DNA of 64,000 bases from a bacterium (GTDB lineage: Bacteria > Bacillota > Bacilli > Lactobacillales > Streptococcaceae): assembly GCA_905221115.1 (NCBI GenBank), contig CAJNBX010000002.1, forward strand, positions 1 to 64,000, written 5' to 3'. The notes beneath the pieces were generated by a model, which worked only from the letters and a program-made list of their open reading frames with translations, ran no database searches and was not told the DNA's origin. Below are positions 9,649-17,793 of this stretch, in pieces. Made by a program: the position numbers and the translations under genes. Within the stretch, counting starts at the first letter, position 1; every line of letters starts with the position of its first letter.

Positions 9649-10152
9649 TTATTTCAATTTATCCACTTCATAGGTATGAACAAGCTCAAGACCTGCAAAA
9701 TTCTGCTGGCGAAGAGCCTCATAGACAATCATGCAGACGGTATTAGACACATTGAGACTGCGGACATGTTCATCATTCATGGGAATACGGAGAGCCTTTT
9801 CAGGATGTTCGCGCATAAAGTCCTCAGGCAAGCCCTTGTCTTCGCGTCCAAAGAGAAAATAATGGTCTTCGTCAGTCGATAAATCTACCTCAGAATACAC
9901 GTTCTCAGCAAATTTTGAGATCAGATAGAGTTTGCCCTTCATCAGAGACATGAAATCCTCCAAACTCTCGTAAAAATAAATCTCTAGCTTATCCCAATAA
10001 TCCAATCCAGCTCGCTTCATCTTGCGGTCGTCAATAGGAAAGCCCATTGGCTTGATGATGTGGAGGGGAGAATTGGTCGCAGCGCAAGTACGCGCGATAT
10101 TGCCTGTATTTTGTGGAATTTGTGGTTCAAATAATACAATGTGATTTGTCAT
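9649..10152 (-). CDS. trmL: tRNA (cytidine(34)-2'-O)-methyltransferase TrmL
   Basis: This 167-residue SPOUT-fold methyltransferase modifies the wobble base of tRNA-Leu isoacceptors using SAM. Family marks are the N-terminal [19 protein letters not shown], the middle [10 protein letters not shown] and the C-terminal [18 protein letters not shown], which form the knotted SAM site. I chose the ATG at 10152 ([10 protein letters not shown]) because AGGAAG precedes it. The frame is open a further 13 codons upstream, but that extension runs through a terminator-like hairpin. It stands alone between a terminator on each side. Confidence 0.95.
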   Translation of the reverse strand: MTNHIVLFEPQIPQNTGNIARTCAATNSPLHIIKPMGFPIDDRKMKRAGLDYWDKLEIYFYESLEDFMSLMKGKLYLISKFAENVYSEVDLSTDEDHYFLFGREDKGLPEDFMREHPEKALRIPMNDEHVRSLNVSNTVCMIVYEALRQQNFAGLELVHTYEVDKLK

Positions 10153-10175
10153 GACTTGCTTCCTTTTACCATTGC

Positions 10176-10277
10176 AAAAAAATAGCCACACTGCCCGGAG
10201 TCAAGCTCAGCAAACAGTGTGGTTAAGGCATCGTTAACTTACCTCACAACAGGTTTGAAGTAAATCAGCGAAACTAC
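10176..10277 (-). ncRNA. Candidate small RNA or attenuated leader upstream of trmL
   Basis: A near-consensus promoter (10284-10311) would start an RNA near 10277. About 100 bases on, a strong intrinsic terminator follows: CCACACTG (10215-10222) pairs with CAGTGTGG (10186-10193), then seven Ts (10176-10182). No ORF longer than a few codons is present. A second small hairpin (GTTAA...TTAAC) lies in the middle. It could be an independent sRNA or a leader that attenuates trmL, whose start is only 24 bases beyond the T-run. Confidence 0.6.
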
Positions 10278-10283
10278 TTTCTT

Positions 10284-10311
10284 AGTATAACACTTTCAGA
10301 ATCATTGTCAA
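10284..10311 (-). promoter_or_regulatory. Near-consensus sigma-A promoter of the candidate RNA
   Basis: TTGACA (10306-10311), a 16-base spacer and TATACT (10284-10289) on the minus strand, 34 bases past the ecfT stop. Confidence 0.75.
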
Positions 10312-10344
10312 TAGAAACGACTTGATTTTTTCAATTTTTTCAAG

Positions 10345-11175
10345 CTATTTCCAAGGGTTGTAAAATCGTCCCTGATTCTGCAAGATAAGTAGTAAACTAG
10401 CTACTAAAAACAAGGTTGCCAAGAGCAAGGTAAGATAATCTCCTTTTTTCAAGGCCTGATAACTATACCAAGTGCGTTTTTTCTCTTTCCCAAAGCGCCG
10501 AAGCTCCATGGCTGTAGCGATGGTATCAATGCGTTCTAGCGAGCTAAAAATCAAGGGAGTGATAATGCGCAGATTGCCTTTGATTCGTTGCATAAGAGAA
10601 GCTTTCTTGGATAATTCCATCCCACGCGCCTCCTGAGACATCTTGATAGTAAAGAATTCTTCCTGCAAATCTGGAATATAGCGCAAGGTCAGACTGACAG
10701 AATAGGCAATCTTATAGGACACACCGATTTGATTTAAACTGGAAGCAAACTGACTAGGGTGGGTTGTCATCAAAAAGACAATAGCCAGAGGAATGGTGCA
10801 AAGGTACTTAATAGCCAAATTTAGCAGATAAAAGAGTTCTTGACTGGTCAGAGTGTAGGCACCGATTCCCTGCCAAATCACACTTCTCTCTCCGTAAAGT
10901 CCAACCCCATACTCGGGAGAAAAGAGATAGACCATCAAGACGTTTAAAACGGCAAATACCGTCGCAAAAACGGCTACAAAGGAAACATCTTTAAAACGGA
11001 TTTCTGACAAATAGAGGAGAAAAACCGAAAAGATGGCTATCAGAACAAGCAGTCTGGTATCATAGCTAATCATGGCAGCCAATGACACGAGAATGAAAAA
11101 GAGAAGTTTCCCAGCTCCTGACAAGCGATGAATCACAGTATCTCTATGCTGGTAACCGATTAATTTAGCTTGCAT
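10345..11175 (-). CDS. ECF transporter transmembrane protein EcfT
   Basis: This 276-residue membrane protein is the EcfT/CbiQ energy-coupling subunit. It has about six membrane helices and, in the long cytoplasmic loop, the two coupling motifs that dock on the ATPases (SQEARGMEL and [10 protein letters not shown]). It links ATP hydrolysis by EcfA to the tilting of the substrate-binding S-component. The ATG at 11175 follows GGAGAGAAGG and lies within the end of the ecfA gene (16-base overlap), so the two are coupled. With ecfA and the UPF0397 gene it forms a dedicated ECF transporter rather than the shared vitamin module. Confidence 0.92.
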   Translation of the reverse strand: MQAKLIGYQHRDTVIHRLSGAGKLLFFILVSLAAMISYDTRLLVLIAIFSVFLLYLSEIRFKDVSFVAVFATVFAVLNVLMVYLFSPEYGVGLYGERSVIWQGIGAYTLTSQELFYLLNLAIKYLCTIPLAIVFLMTTHPSQFASSLNQIGVSYKIAYSVSLTLRYIPDLQEEFFTIKMSQEARGMELSKKASLMQRIKGNLRIITPLIFSSLERIDTIATAMELRRFGKEKKRTWYSYQALKKGDYLTLLLATLFLVASLLLILQNQGRFYNPWK

Positions 11176-12842
11176 CCTTCTCTCCTTTCTTTATAAAATG
11201 CCGTTAAAGCAAGTGGATCCACGTCTAGTTTTTTAGCCAAGTTGAAGATTGAAGTTTCTTTTAGATTGGCTTTTACTAACAGCTCTGGATTGCTCAACAG
11301 ACTAGCTGGATCAGTATCGGCAATCAATTCTCCATCCACCATAACAAGAGCTCGATCTGAATAATCTAGCATCAATTGCATATCATGAGTAATCATGACA
11401 ATGGTATGACCTTTTTGATGCAACTCTTCGAGAAATTCCATAATCTCAGTATAGTTCTTCTGGTCTTGACCTGCTGTCGGTTCATCTAAGAGGATAATTT
11501 CAGCCCCCAAGACCAAAATTGAAGCAATGGTGACACGTTTTTTCTGACCAAATGACAGGGCAGAAATAGGCCAATTACGGAATTCATAGAGACCACAGAT
11601 TTTCAAAGTTTCATAGACTCTCGTTTCAATTTCCTGCTCGTCCACACCTCGCAAACGAAGTCCCAGAGCCACCTCATCAAAAATCATATTGGTTGAAATC
11701 ATTTGATTGGGATTTTGCAGCACATAGCCTACTCGTTCCGCCCGCTCTGCAACAGAATCTCCTTTTATATCCTGTCCTTCCCAAAGATAGTGGCCTTCAG
11801 TCTGAATAAAGCTACTTAAGGCCTTGGCTAGGGTTGACTTCCCTGCTCCATTTTTTCCGACAATGGCAATCTTTTCACCCTTTTTAATATCCAAATGTAG
11901 GGATTTTAAAATCGGTCTATCATCATAAGAAAAAGACACGTCCTCTAATTTAAAGAGTGACTGCAATTCTGGGGTTTCTTTTGCCAATTCATTCTGCAAC
12001 TGAACCTGACCTTTTGAGATAGACAAGTTATCCAGATCTGCTAATTGTTCTTCCTTGACTAAATCCACACCCAATTGACGGAGAGTGGTTAGATAAAGGG
12101 GTTCCCGAATTCCATTTTGTGTCAATAAATCAGTCGAAAGTAGCTGGTCAGGGCTCCCATTAAAGAGGATACGACCATCGTTTATCAAGACAATCCGATC
12201 CACAGGACGATGCAGAACGTCTTCCAAACGGTGCTCAATAATAAGGGTCGTCGTCCCCTCTTCCTTATGAATCTGGTCAATCAATTCGATAATATCCTGA
12301 CCTGACTTGGGATCCAGATTGGCGAGTGGCTCATCAAACAAGAGAATCGGACTCTCATCAATCAAGACACCAGCTAGACTGACCCGCTGCTTTTGTCCAC
12401 CTGACAAATCCTGAGGACGCTGAGACAGTAAAGAAATAAGATCCAGCTTTTCAGCCCATTTATGAACACGGCTTTTCATCTCCTCTAGAGTTATCACATC
12501 ATTTTCCAGAGCAAAAGCCAAATCCTCTGCCACGGATAAACCGATAAACTGCCCATCTGTATCCTGCAAAACTGTACTGACCAGATGAGATTTATCGTAG
12601 ATGCTCATATCAAAGGCTGCTTGCCCCTTGATCAAAAATTCTCCAGACATCTGACCCTTGTAAATATTGGGAATAATCCCATTCAAACACTGACCCAAGG
12701 TAGACTTACCTGACCCAGATGGTCCAACAATTAAGACTTTCTCTCCCTTATAAATGGTCAAATCCACCCCTTGCAAGGTCGGTTCTTGTTGCGTTTCATA
12801 CTGGAAAGAGAAATCCTTCCACTCAATTATAGCTTCTTTCAT
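11160..12842 (-). CDS. ECF transporter ATPase with two fused ABC domains
   Basis: This 560-residue cytoplasmic protein carries two complete ABC cassettes in one chain, replacing the usual EcfA/EcfA' pair. The first has Walker [10 protein letters not shown] near residue 40, signature LSGGQKQR and Walker B ILLFDEP. The second, from about residue 295, has GKNGAGKST, the variant signature LSFGQKKR and IILLDEPT. It resembles the YkoD type of duplicated ATPase. It powers uptake through EcfT (overlapping downstream) and the UPF0397 S-component encoded upstream. A terminator between the S-component and this gene (12977-12999) suggests different expression levels. The transported molecule is not known. 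Confidence 0.93.
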   Translation of the reverse strand: MKEAIIEWKDFSFQYETQQEPTLQGVDLTIYKGEKVLIVGPSGSGKSTLGQCLNGIIPNIYKGQMSGEFLIKGQAAFDMSIYDKSHLVSTVLQDTDGQFIGLSVAEDLAFALENDVITLEEMKSRVHKWAEKLDLISLLSQRPQDLSGGQKQRVSLAGVLIDESPILLFDEPLANLDPKSGQDIIELIDQIHKEEGTTTLIIEHRLEDVLHRPVDRIVLINDGRILFNGSPDQLLSTDLLTQNGIREPLYLTTLRQLGVDLVKEEQLADLDNLSISKGQVQLQNELAKETPELQSLFKLEDVSFSYDDRPILKSLHLDIKKGEKIAIVGKNGAGKSTLAKALSSFIQTEGHYLWEGQDIKGDSVAERAERVGYVLQNPNQMISTNMIFDEVALGLRLRGVDEQEIETRVYETLKICGLYEFRNWPISALSFGQKKRVTIASILVLGAEIILLDEPTAGQDQKNYTEIMEFLEELHQKGHTIVMITHDMQLMLDYSDRALVMVDGELIADTDPASLLSNPELLVKANLKETSIFNLAKKLDVDPLALTAFYKERREGCKLN

Positions 12843-12976
12843 CTTACTCTCTTCATTCGCTTCTTAGACTTCTATTTTATCATAAATCGAACCCTTCTTG
12901 CAGTCTCTTCTCTTAAAATCTTAGCGCCAAAAAGATTCCTATCCTAGCTTACTTGCCTAACTAATCTATAAACATC

Positions 12977-12999
12977 GAAAAAGACTGGTTGCCCAGCCT
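12977..12999 (-). terminator. Terminator between S-component gene and ecfA
   Basis: Minus strand AGGCTGG-GCAA-CCAGTCT followed by TTTTT, directly after the UPF0397 stop at 13011. It would limit or end transcription before the ATPase gene. Confidence 0.7.
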
Positions 13000-13010
13000 T
13001 CCCCATGATT

Positions 13011-13559
13011 TTAGTCCTTTTTCAAACTTCCTGCACGAGTTTGAGTTCCTGCATAGGCAAGCAAGAGAAGAGTTCCTGCAATAGCTACAGATACACCATT
13101 AGCAATTCCCGCAACAATTCCTTGGGCAAATACTTTTTCTGCAGCTTCTTGATAAATCACAACATCTCCAAGTGGTGCCAAGACACCCCAAACAAGGGCA
13201 TTTGCAAGTAGTTGAATGAGGTTAAAAATAAGAATATCTTTCCAGTCAAAGACACCATTGATCACGCGAACGTACTTTCTAAATAGCCCCACAGCTAGAC
13301 CAAAGAGCCCGCTAGCAATAATCCAAGTCCACCACAGACCGTAACCAGCAAGAGAGTCCTTGATTGCATGACCAATCAACCCGACAAGCAAACCGATAAT
13401 CGGTCCAAAAATAATAGAAAGTAGCGCTTGTACCGCATACTGAAGCTGGATGCTTGTATTTGGAACAGGGGTCGGAATGTTGATCATCCCGATGACGACA
13501 AAGAGGGCCGCGCCAATTCCGACAGCAACAACTTGTTTAATTGTAAATTTGATTTCCAT
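13011..13559 (-). CDS. UPF0397 family ECF transporter S-component
   Basis: This 182-residue, six-helix membrane protein has the S-component N-terminal helix pattern ([20 protein letters not shown]). Its [20 protein letters not shown] and GFIGHAIKD-like segments are typical of UPF0397 proteins. It would bind the small-molecule substrate. The ligand is undetermined in the sequence. Genes for the fused ATPase and EcfT follow on the same strand, and a SAM hydrolase-type enzyme precedes it by 18 bases. This makes a nucleoside, methionine or SAM-derived ligand a reasonable guess only. The ATG at 13559 follows AGGAGAATAAATAGT. Confidence 0.88.
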   Translation of the reverse strand: MEIKFTIKQVVAVGIGAALFVVIGMINIPTPVPNTSIQLQYAVQALLSIIFGPIIGLLVGLIGHAIKDSLAGYGLWWTWIIASGLFGLAVGLFRKYVRVINGVFDWKDILIFNLIQLLANALVWGVLAPLGDVVIYQEAAEKVFAQGIVAGIANGVSVAIAGTLLLLAYAGTQTRAGSLKKD

Positions 13560-13577
13560 ACTATTTATTCTCCTATT

Positions 13578-14426
13578 TTATCCTTCTATTTTCTTTATTT
13601 CAATGGTCCAAGATGAACCGACACCCACATTATAGGCCTTAGCAAAGGAACCTTGGTTGATAGCCAGACCTAAACGATAGAGGGAGTTGATGTAAAGGAT
13701 GGGTTGCCCAATTCTCACATCTGCAAATGATTTGCCATAGACAACCTGATTTTGATAGACCAGCATATCTGCATGATAGATAGTCACTTCAAAACGGTCA
13801 CCGAATTCTGGTTTCAGCTTGGAAAATTCTTCTCGCGTAATAGAGGTCCAAAGCGAACCAAAACGCACATCCAGAATATCAATAGCTCCCTTCACCAAAT
13901 GGTCTTCAATGATGGTCTCTACGACTGGAAGCTCCACAATCTGATCCACACTGAGCTCTGGCCCCACTTCCTCAAAACTAATGTGACCACTGGCTAATTT
14001 AGCACCAGTATAGGCATAGACATCACGACCGTGGAAGGTATAAGAATGCTCTGTATTTTGACGTCTATTGGCCACTTCAGAAATTTCACGAATAGCTACA
14101 ATGCCAACGTGTTTCTTGATAAAAGAAAGAGTCCCATTATCTGGCGTGACAATGTATTGATTTTTTGCAGTCTTGGCAACCACACTCTTACGTTTCGAGC
14201 CAACACCTGGATCGACAACCGATACAAAAGTCGTTCCCTCAGGCCAGTAATCCACCGTCTGAAAGAGACGATAGCTCCCCTCAAAAATATTATAAGGCGT
14301 GATATCGTGCGTCAAGTGATGAATTTTTAAGGTTGGAGATTCTTCTAAAGCCACTCCAATCATAGCCGATACCGCACCATCAACCAGACCAAAGTCTGAT
14401 TGTAATACCAGTAAATTATTATTCAT
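13578..14426 (-). CDS. SAM hydroxide adenosyltransferase / SAM hydrolase family protein (DUF62)
   Basis: This 282-residue protein belongs to the family that includes SAM-dependent fluorinase and chlorinase. Bacterial members usually hydrolyse SAM to adenosine and methionine. Marks seen are the N-terminal LQSDFGLVDGAVSAM, the middle SVVDPGVGS, VTPDNGTLSF and the C-terminal IGQPILYINSLYRLGLAINQG. I start it at the ATG at 14426, which has AAGGAGAT upstream; an earlier in-frame start at 14453 lacks this. It is the first gene of the run leading into the ECF transporter. The pairing suggests salvage or sensing of a SAM- or adenosine-related metabolite (inference). Confidence 0.9.
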   Translation of the reverse strand: MNNNLLVLQSDFGLVDGAVSAMIGVALEESPTLKIHHLTHDITPYNIFEGSYRLFQTVDYWPEGTTFVSVVDPGVGSKRKSVVAKTAKNQYIVTPDNGTLSFIKKHVGIVAIREISEVANRRQNTEHSYTFHGRDVYAYTGAKLASGHISFEEVGPELSVDQIVELPVVETIIEDHLVKGAIDILDVRFGSLWTSITREEFSKLKPEFGDRFEVTIYHADMLVYQNQVVYGKSFADVRIGQPILYINSLYRLGLAINQGSFAKAYNVGVGSSWTIEIKKIEG

Positions 14427-14490
14427 TTTATCTCCTTGTATATCCTTTATCATACCATATTTTCTAGAAAGGTGCTAATAGCTATTTCAA

Positions 14491-14567
14491 TTGATTAGGG
14501 TATAGTTTTACCTTATAGCAAATTTCCTACTAAAAACTCTGGTGATTAGCTAGTAGGTGCATTTTTT
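14491..14567 (+). promoter_or_regulatory. Promoter and terminator-like hairpin upstream of trkA
   Basis: TTGATT (14491-14496), 17 bases and TATAGC (14514-14519) form a possible promoter. It is followed at once by CCTACTA (14526-14532) pairing with TAGTAGG (14551-14557) and a run of six Ts (14562-14567), 47 bases before the trkA start. The order suggests attenuation. I see no known riboswitch consensus in it. Confidence 0.4.
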
Positions 14568-14614
14568 CTTGAAAAAAGGTATGATAGTTACATCATGAAG
14601 AAGTAGGTTTTATT

Positions 14615-15964
14615 ATGAAAATTATCCTTGTCGGAGGGGGAAAAGTTGGTTCTGCCCTCTGTCGCTCCTTGGTTGCAGAAAAGCATGATGTTTTACTGAT
14701 TGAGCAAGACGAAGCTGTCCTCAATCATATTGTCAATCGCTTTGATATCATGGGTATCCTTGGTAACGGGGCCGATTTTACCATCCTTGAGCAAGCCAGT
14801 GTCCAGGATTGTGATATCTTTATCGCCCTGACTGAATACGATGAAGTGAACATGATTGCAGCCGTTCTAGCCAAAAAAATGGGAGCTAAAGAGACCATCG
14901 TTCGGGTGCGGAACCCTGAATATTCTAACTCTTATTTCAAGGAAAAGAATATTCTCGGTTTTTCTCTTATCGTTAACCCTGAGCTCTTGGCTGCTCGCGC
15001 TATCGCTAATATCATTGACTTCCCCAACGCCCTCTCTGTCGAACGTTTCTTTGGTGGACGGGTCAGCTTGATGGAATTCACTGTTAAATCCTCCAGTGAT
15101 CTTTGCCAAATGCCCATTTCTGATTTTCGGAAAAAATTTGGCAATGTCATTGTCTGTGCGATAGAAAGAGATCATCAAATTATCATTCCAAGCGGTGACA
15201 TGACTGTACAGGATAAAGATAGAATCTTTGTCACTGGTAACCGTGTTGACATGATGCTCTTCCATAATTATTTCAAGTCTCGTGCCGTGAAGAGTCTTCT
15301 TATTGTTGGAGCTGGTAGAATTGCCTATTATCTACTAGGTATCCTCAAAGACAGTCGTATCGATACCAAGGTTATTGAAATCAATCCTGAAATCGCCAGC
15401 TTCTTTAGCGAGAAATTCCCAAATCTCTACATCGTTCAAGGAGATGGTACCGCAAAAGATATCCTGCTGGAAGAAAGTGCTCAAAACTATGATGCCGTTG
15501 CGACTCTAACAGGAGTCGATGAGGAAAATCTGATTACCTCTATGTTCCTTGACAGGGTAGGTGTACAGAAAAATATTACTAAGGTCAATCGTACCAGTCT
15601 CCTCGAGATTATCAATGCGCCTGATTTTTCAAGTATCATCACACCTAAAAGCATCGCTGTAGATACAATCATGCACTTTATTCGTGGTCGGGTTAATGCC
15701 CAGTATTCAGACCTTCAAGCCATGCATCATCTAGCCAATGGCCAAATCGAAACCCTGCAATTCCATATCAAAGAAGCTAATAAAATGACTGCCAAACCTC
15801 TTTCTCAACTAAAACTGAAAAAAGGGGTTCTTATTGCGGCCATCATTCGAAAGGGCAAGACTATTTTCCCAACTGGGGAGGATATGTTGGAAGTTGGAGA
15901 CAAGCTCCTAGTAACAACTTTGTTGCCAAACATCACCAAGATTTATGACTTGATCGCGAGGTAA
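14615..15964 (+). CDS. trkA: Trk potassium uptake regulatory subunit TrkA
   Basis: This 449-residue peripheral membrane protein has two RCK units. Each starts with a Rossmann nucleotide-binding motif (GGGKVGSALC at residue 6 and VGAGRIAYYL near residue 232) and ends with a TrkA-C domain. It gates the TrkH pore in response to NAD(H) or other nucleotides. The ATG follows GAAGAAGTAGG with a rather long spacing. trkH starts three bases after its stop, so the two are one transcript. Homologues in Gram-positives can bind cyclic di-AMP through TrkA-C; this cannot be judged here. Confidence 0.95.
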   Translation: MKIILVGGGKVGSALCRSLVAEKHDVLLIEQDEAVLNHIVNRFDIMGILGNGADFTILEQASVQDCDIFIALTEYDEVNMIAAVLAKKMGAKETIVRVRNPEYSNSYFKEKNILGFSLIVNPELLAARAIANIIDFPNALSVERFFGGRVSLMEFTVKSSSDLCQMPISDFRKKFGNVIVCAIERDHQIIIPSGDMTVQDKDRIFVTGNRVDMMLFHNYFKSRAVKSLLIVGAGRIAYYLLGILKDSRIDTKVIEINPEIASFFSEKFPNLYIVQGDGTAKDILLEESAQNYDAVATLTGVDEENLITSMFLDRVGVQKNITKVNRTSLLEIINAPDFSSIITPKSIAVDTIMHFIRGRVNAQYSDLQAMHHLANGQIETLQFHIKEANKMTAKPLSQLKLKKGVLIAAIIRKGKTIFPTGEDMLEVGDKLLVTTLLPNITKIYDLIAR

Positions 15965-15967
15965 GAG

Positions 15968-17407
15968 ATGAATAAAAGTATGATTCGCTACCTCCTTTCA
16001 AAGTTACTTTTGATTGAAGCTGTTCTCCTCTTGGTTCCTGTAGCTGTCGCTCTCTATTACCGTGAATCGAGCCAAGTCTTTACGGCCCTCTTTTCAACAA
16101 TAGGGATTCTCGTATTACTAGGCGGTTCAGGAATTTTACAAAAGCCAAAAAATCAACGGATTTATGCCAAGGAGGGAGTCTTGATTGTTGCCCTCTGTTG
16201 GATCCTTTGGTCCTTCTTTGGTGGTCTCCCCTTTGTCTTTGCTAGACAAATTCCCAGCGTTATCGATGCATTTTTTGAAATCAGTTCTGGCTTTACAACT
16301 ACTGGAGCAACTATTCTGAATGACGTTTCAGTTCTCAGCCGTTCCCTCCTCTTCTGGCGAAGTTTTACCCACTTGATCGGAGGGATGGGAGTGCTTGTTT
16401 TTGCACTTGCTATTATGGACAATGCCAAAAATAGTCACCTAGAAGTGATGAAGGCTGAGGTTCCTGGACCCGTCTTTGGTAAGGTTGTATCCAAACTCAA
16501 AAATACTGCCCAGATTCTCTATCTCCTTTATCTAGCTCTCTTCTCCCTCTTTGTCATCATCTATTATCTGGCTGGCATGCCCCTTTTTGATAGTTTTGTC
16601 ATTGCTATGGGGACAGCAGGTACAGGAGGCTTTACCGTCTATAACGACGGGATTGCCCACTATGGTAGCTCACTGATTACCTATCTGGTTAGTATCGGAG
16701 TTCTGGTTTTTGGGGTAAATTTTAATCTCTACTACTACCTCATGCTCCGTCGCGTCAAGGCCTTCTTTGGTGACGAAGAACTTCGAGCTTACTTGGTCAT
16801 TGTACTGCTTTCTACAGGCTTGATTAGCCTCAATACCCTCTATCTCTATCCAGGATTTTCCAAGAGCTTTGAAATGGCCTTCTTCCAGGTTTCCAATATC
16901 ATTACAACGACTGGTTTTGGTTACGGAGATATTACCAACTGGCCCCTCTTCTCCCAGTTTATCCTCCTCTTCCTCATGGGAATCGGTGGTTCTGCTGGTT
17001 CAACCGCAGGTGGACTCAAGGTTATTCGAGGCCTCATCCTTTCAAAAATTGCTAAAAATCAAATTTTGTCAATCCTATCACCCCACCGTGTTTTGACCCT
17101 CCATGTTAATAAAACGGTGATTGACAAAGATACCCAGCATAAGATTCTCAAGTACTTTGTCATCTATTCTATGATTTTGCTATCCCTTATCTTTATTGTC
17201 AGCCTAGATAGCAATGATTTTCTGGTTGTGACCAGCGCTGTCTTTAGCTGTTTCAATAATATCGGGCCTATTCTAGGAACCACTTCTAGTTTCTCAATCT
17301 TTAGTCCTATCTCAAAAATTCTCCTCTCCTTTGCAATGATTGCAGGGCGCTTGGAGATTTACCCAATCCTACTTCTCTTTATGAAGAGAACTTGGTCTAA
17401 GAGATAA
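15968..17407 (+). CDS. trkH: Trk potassium uptake channel subunit TrkH
   Basis: This 479-residue protein is the ion-conducting membrane subunit of the K+ uptake system, paired with TrkA. It has the repeated pore-loop selectivity segments typical of the Trk/Ktr/HKT superfamily, for example SSGFTTTGATIL, GTAGTGGFTVYN, TTTGFGYGD and FNNIGPILG, with the filter glycines conserved. The stop is followed closely by a good terminator at 17414-17453. The ATG is preceded by GAGGTAAGAG, which overlaps the end of trkA. Confidence 0.95.
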   Translation: MNKSMIRYLLSKLLLIEAVLLLVPVAVALYYRESSQVFTALFSTIGILVLLGGSGILQKPKNQRIYAKEGVLIVALCWILWSFFGGLPFVFARQIPSVIDAFFEISSGFTTTGATILNDVSVLSRSLLFWRSFTHLIGGMGVLVFALAIMDNAKNSHLEVMKAEVPGPVFGKVVSKLKNTAQILYLLYLALFSLFVIIYYLAGMPLFDSFVIAMGTAGTGGFTVYNDGIAHYGSSLITYLVSIGVLVFGVNFNLYYYLMLRRVKAFFGDEELRAYLVIVLLSTGLISLNTLYLYPGFSKSFEMAFFQVSNIITTTGFGYGDITNWPLFSQFILLFLMGIGGSAGSTAGGLKVIRGLILSKIAKNQILSILSPHRVLTLHVNKTVIDKDTQHKILKYFVIYSMILLSLIFIVSLDSNDFLVVTSAVFSCFNNIGPILGTTSSFSIFSPISKILLSFAMIAGRLEIYPILLLFMKRTWSKR

Positions 17408-17413
17408 AATACA

Positions 17414-17453
17414 ACCACACCTTGTATCTAACAAAGTGTGGTGTTTTTATTTT
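17414..17453 (+). terminator. Terminator of trkAH
   Basis: ACCACAC pairs with GTGTGGT across a 15-base loop, followed by GTTTTTATTTT. Confidence 0.8.
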
Positions 17454-17652
17454 AATACTCTTCGAAAATAAAATTCAAACCACGTCAGCTTCGCCTTGCC
17501 GTAGATATGGTTACTGACTTCGTCAGTTCTATCCACAACCTCAAAACAGTGTTTTGAGCTGACTTCGTCAGTCTTATCTACAACCTCAAAGCAGTGCTTT
17601 GAGCAACCTGCGGCTAGCTTCCTAGTTTGCTCTTTGATTTTCATTGAGTATT
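17453..17652 (+). repeat. BOX element with duplicated boxB
   Basis: It runs from boxA (TACTCTTCGAAAAT, CGCCTTGCCGTAGATATGG) through two boxB-like units (each CAACCTCAAA-CAGTG-TTTTGAG, near 17548 and 17590) to boxC (CGGCTAGCTTCCTAGTTTGC), ending TTGAGTATTA. It fills most of the gap between trkH and the pflB terminator. A 65-codon ORF on the other strand is only a reading of the repeat. Confidence 0.93.
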
Positions 17653-17734
17653 ATTTTCAAATCCCCCAACTCAACAAGTATCTTTGAATTCCGGTCAGAC
17701 ATTTTAGTACCTGACTCAAGAAATTGAAGATCCC

Positions 17735-17768
17735 AAAAAACAACCCTCAGTCGACTGACCGAGGGTTC
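17735..17768 (-). terminator. Terminator of pflB
   Basis: Minus strand AACCCTCGGTCAGTC pairs with GACTGAGGGTT, followed by GTTTTTT, 25 bases after the pflB stop. Confidence 0.9.
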
Positions 17769-17793
17769 CTTATTTCATTATTCAAGAACTTGA

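Noticed and set aside
10153..10191. Longer trmL start
   Set aside because: The extension runs through the T-run and stem of a terminator-like hairpin; the ATG at 10152 has a ribosome site and fits the family N-terminus.
17447..17644. 65-codon minus-strand ORF
   Set aside because: It is a reading of the BOX element; the duplicated KHCFEVVD segment reflects the two boxB units.
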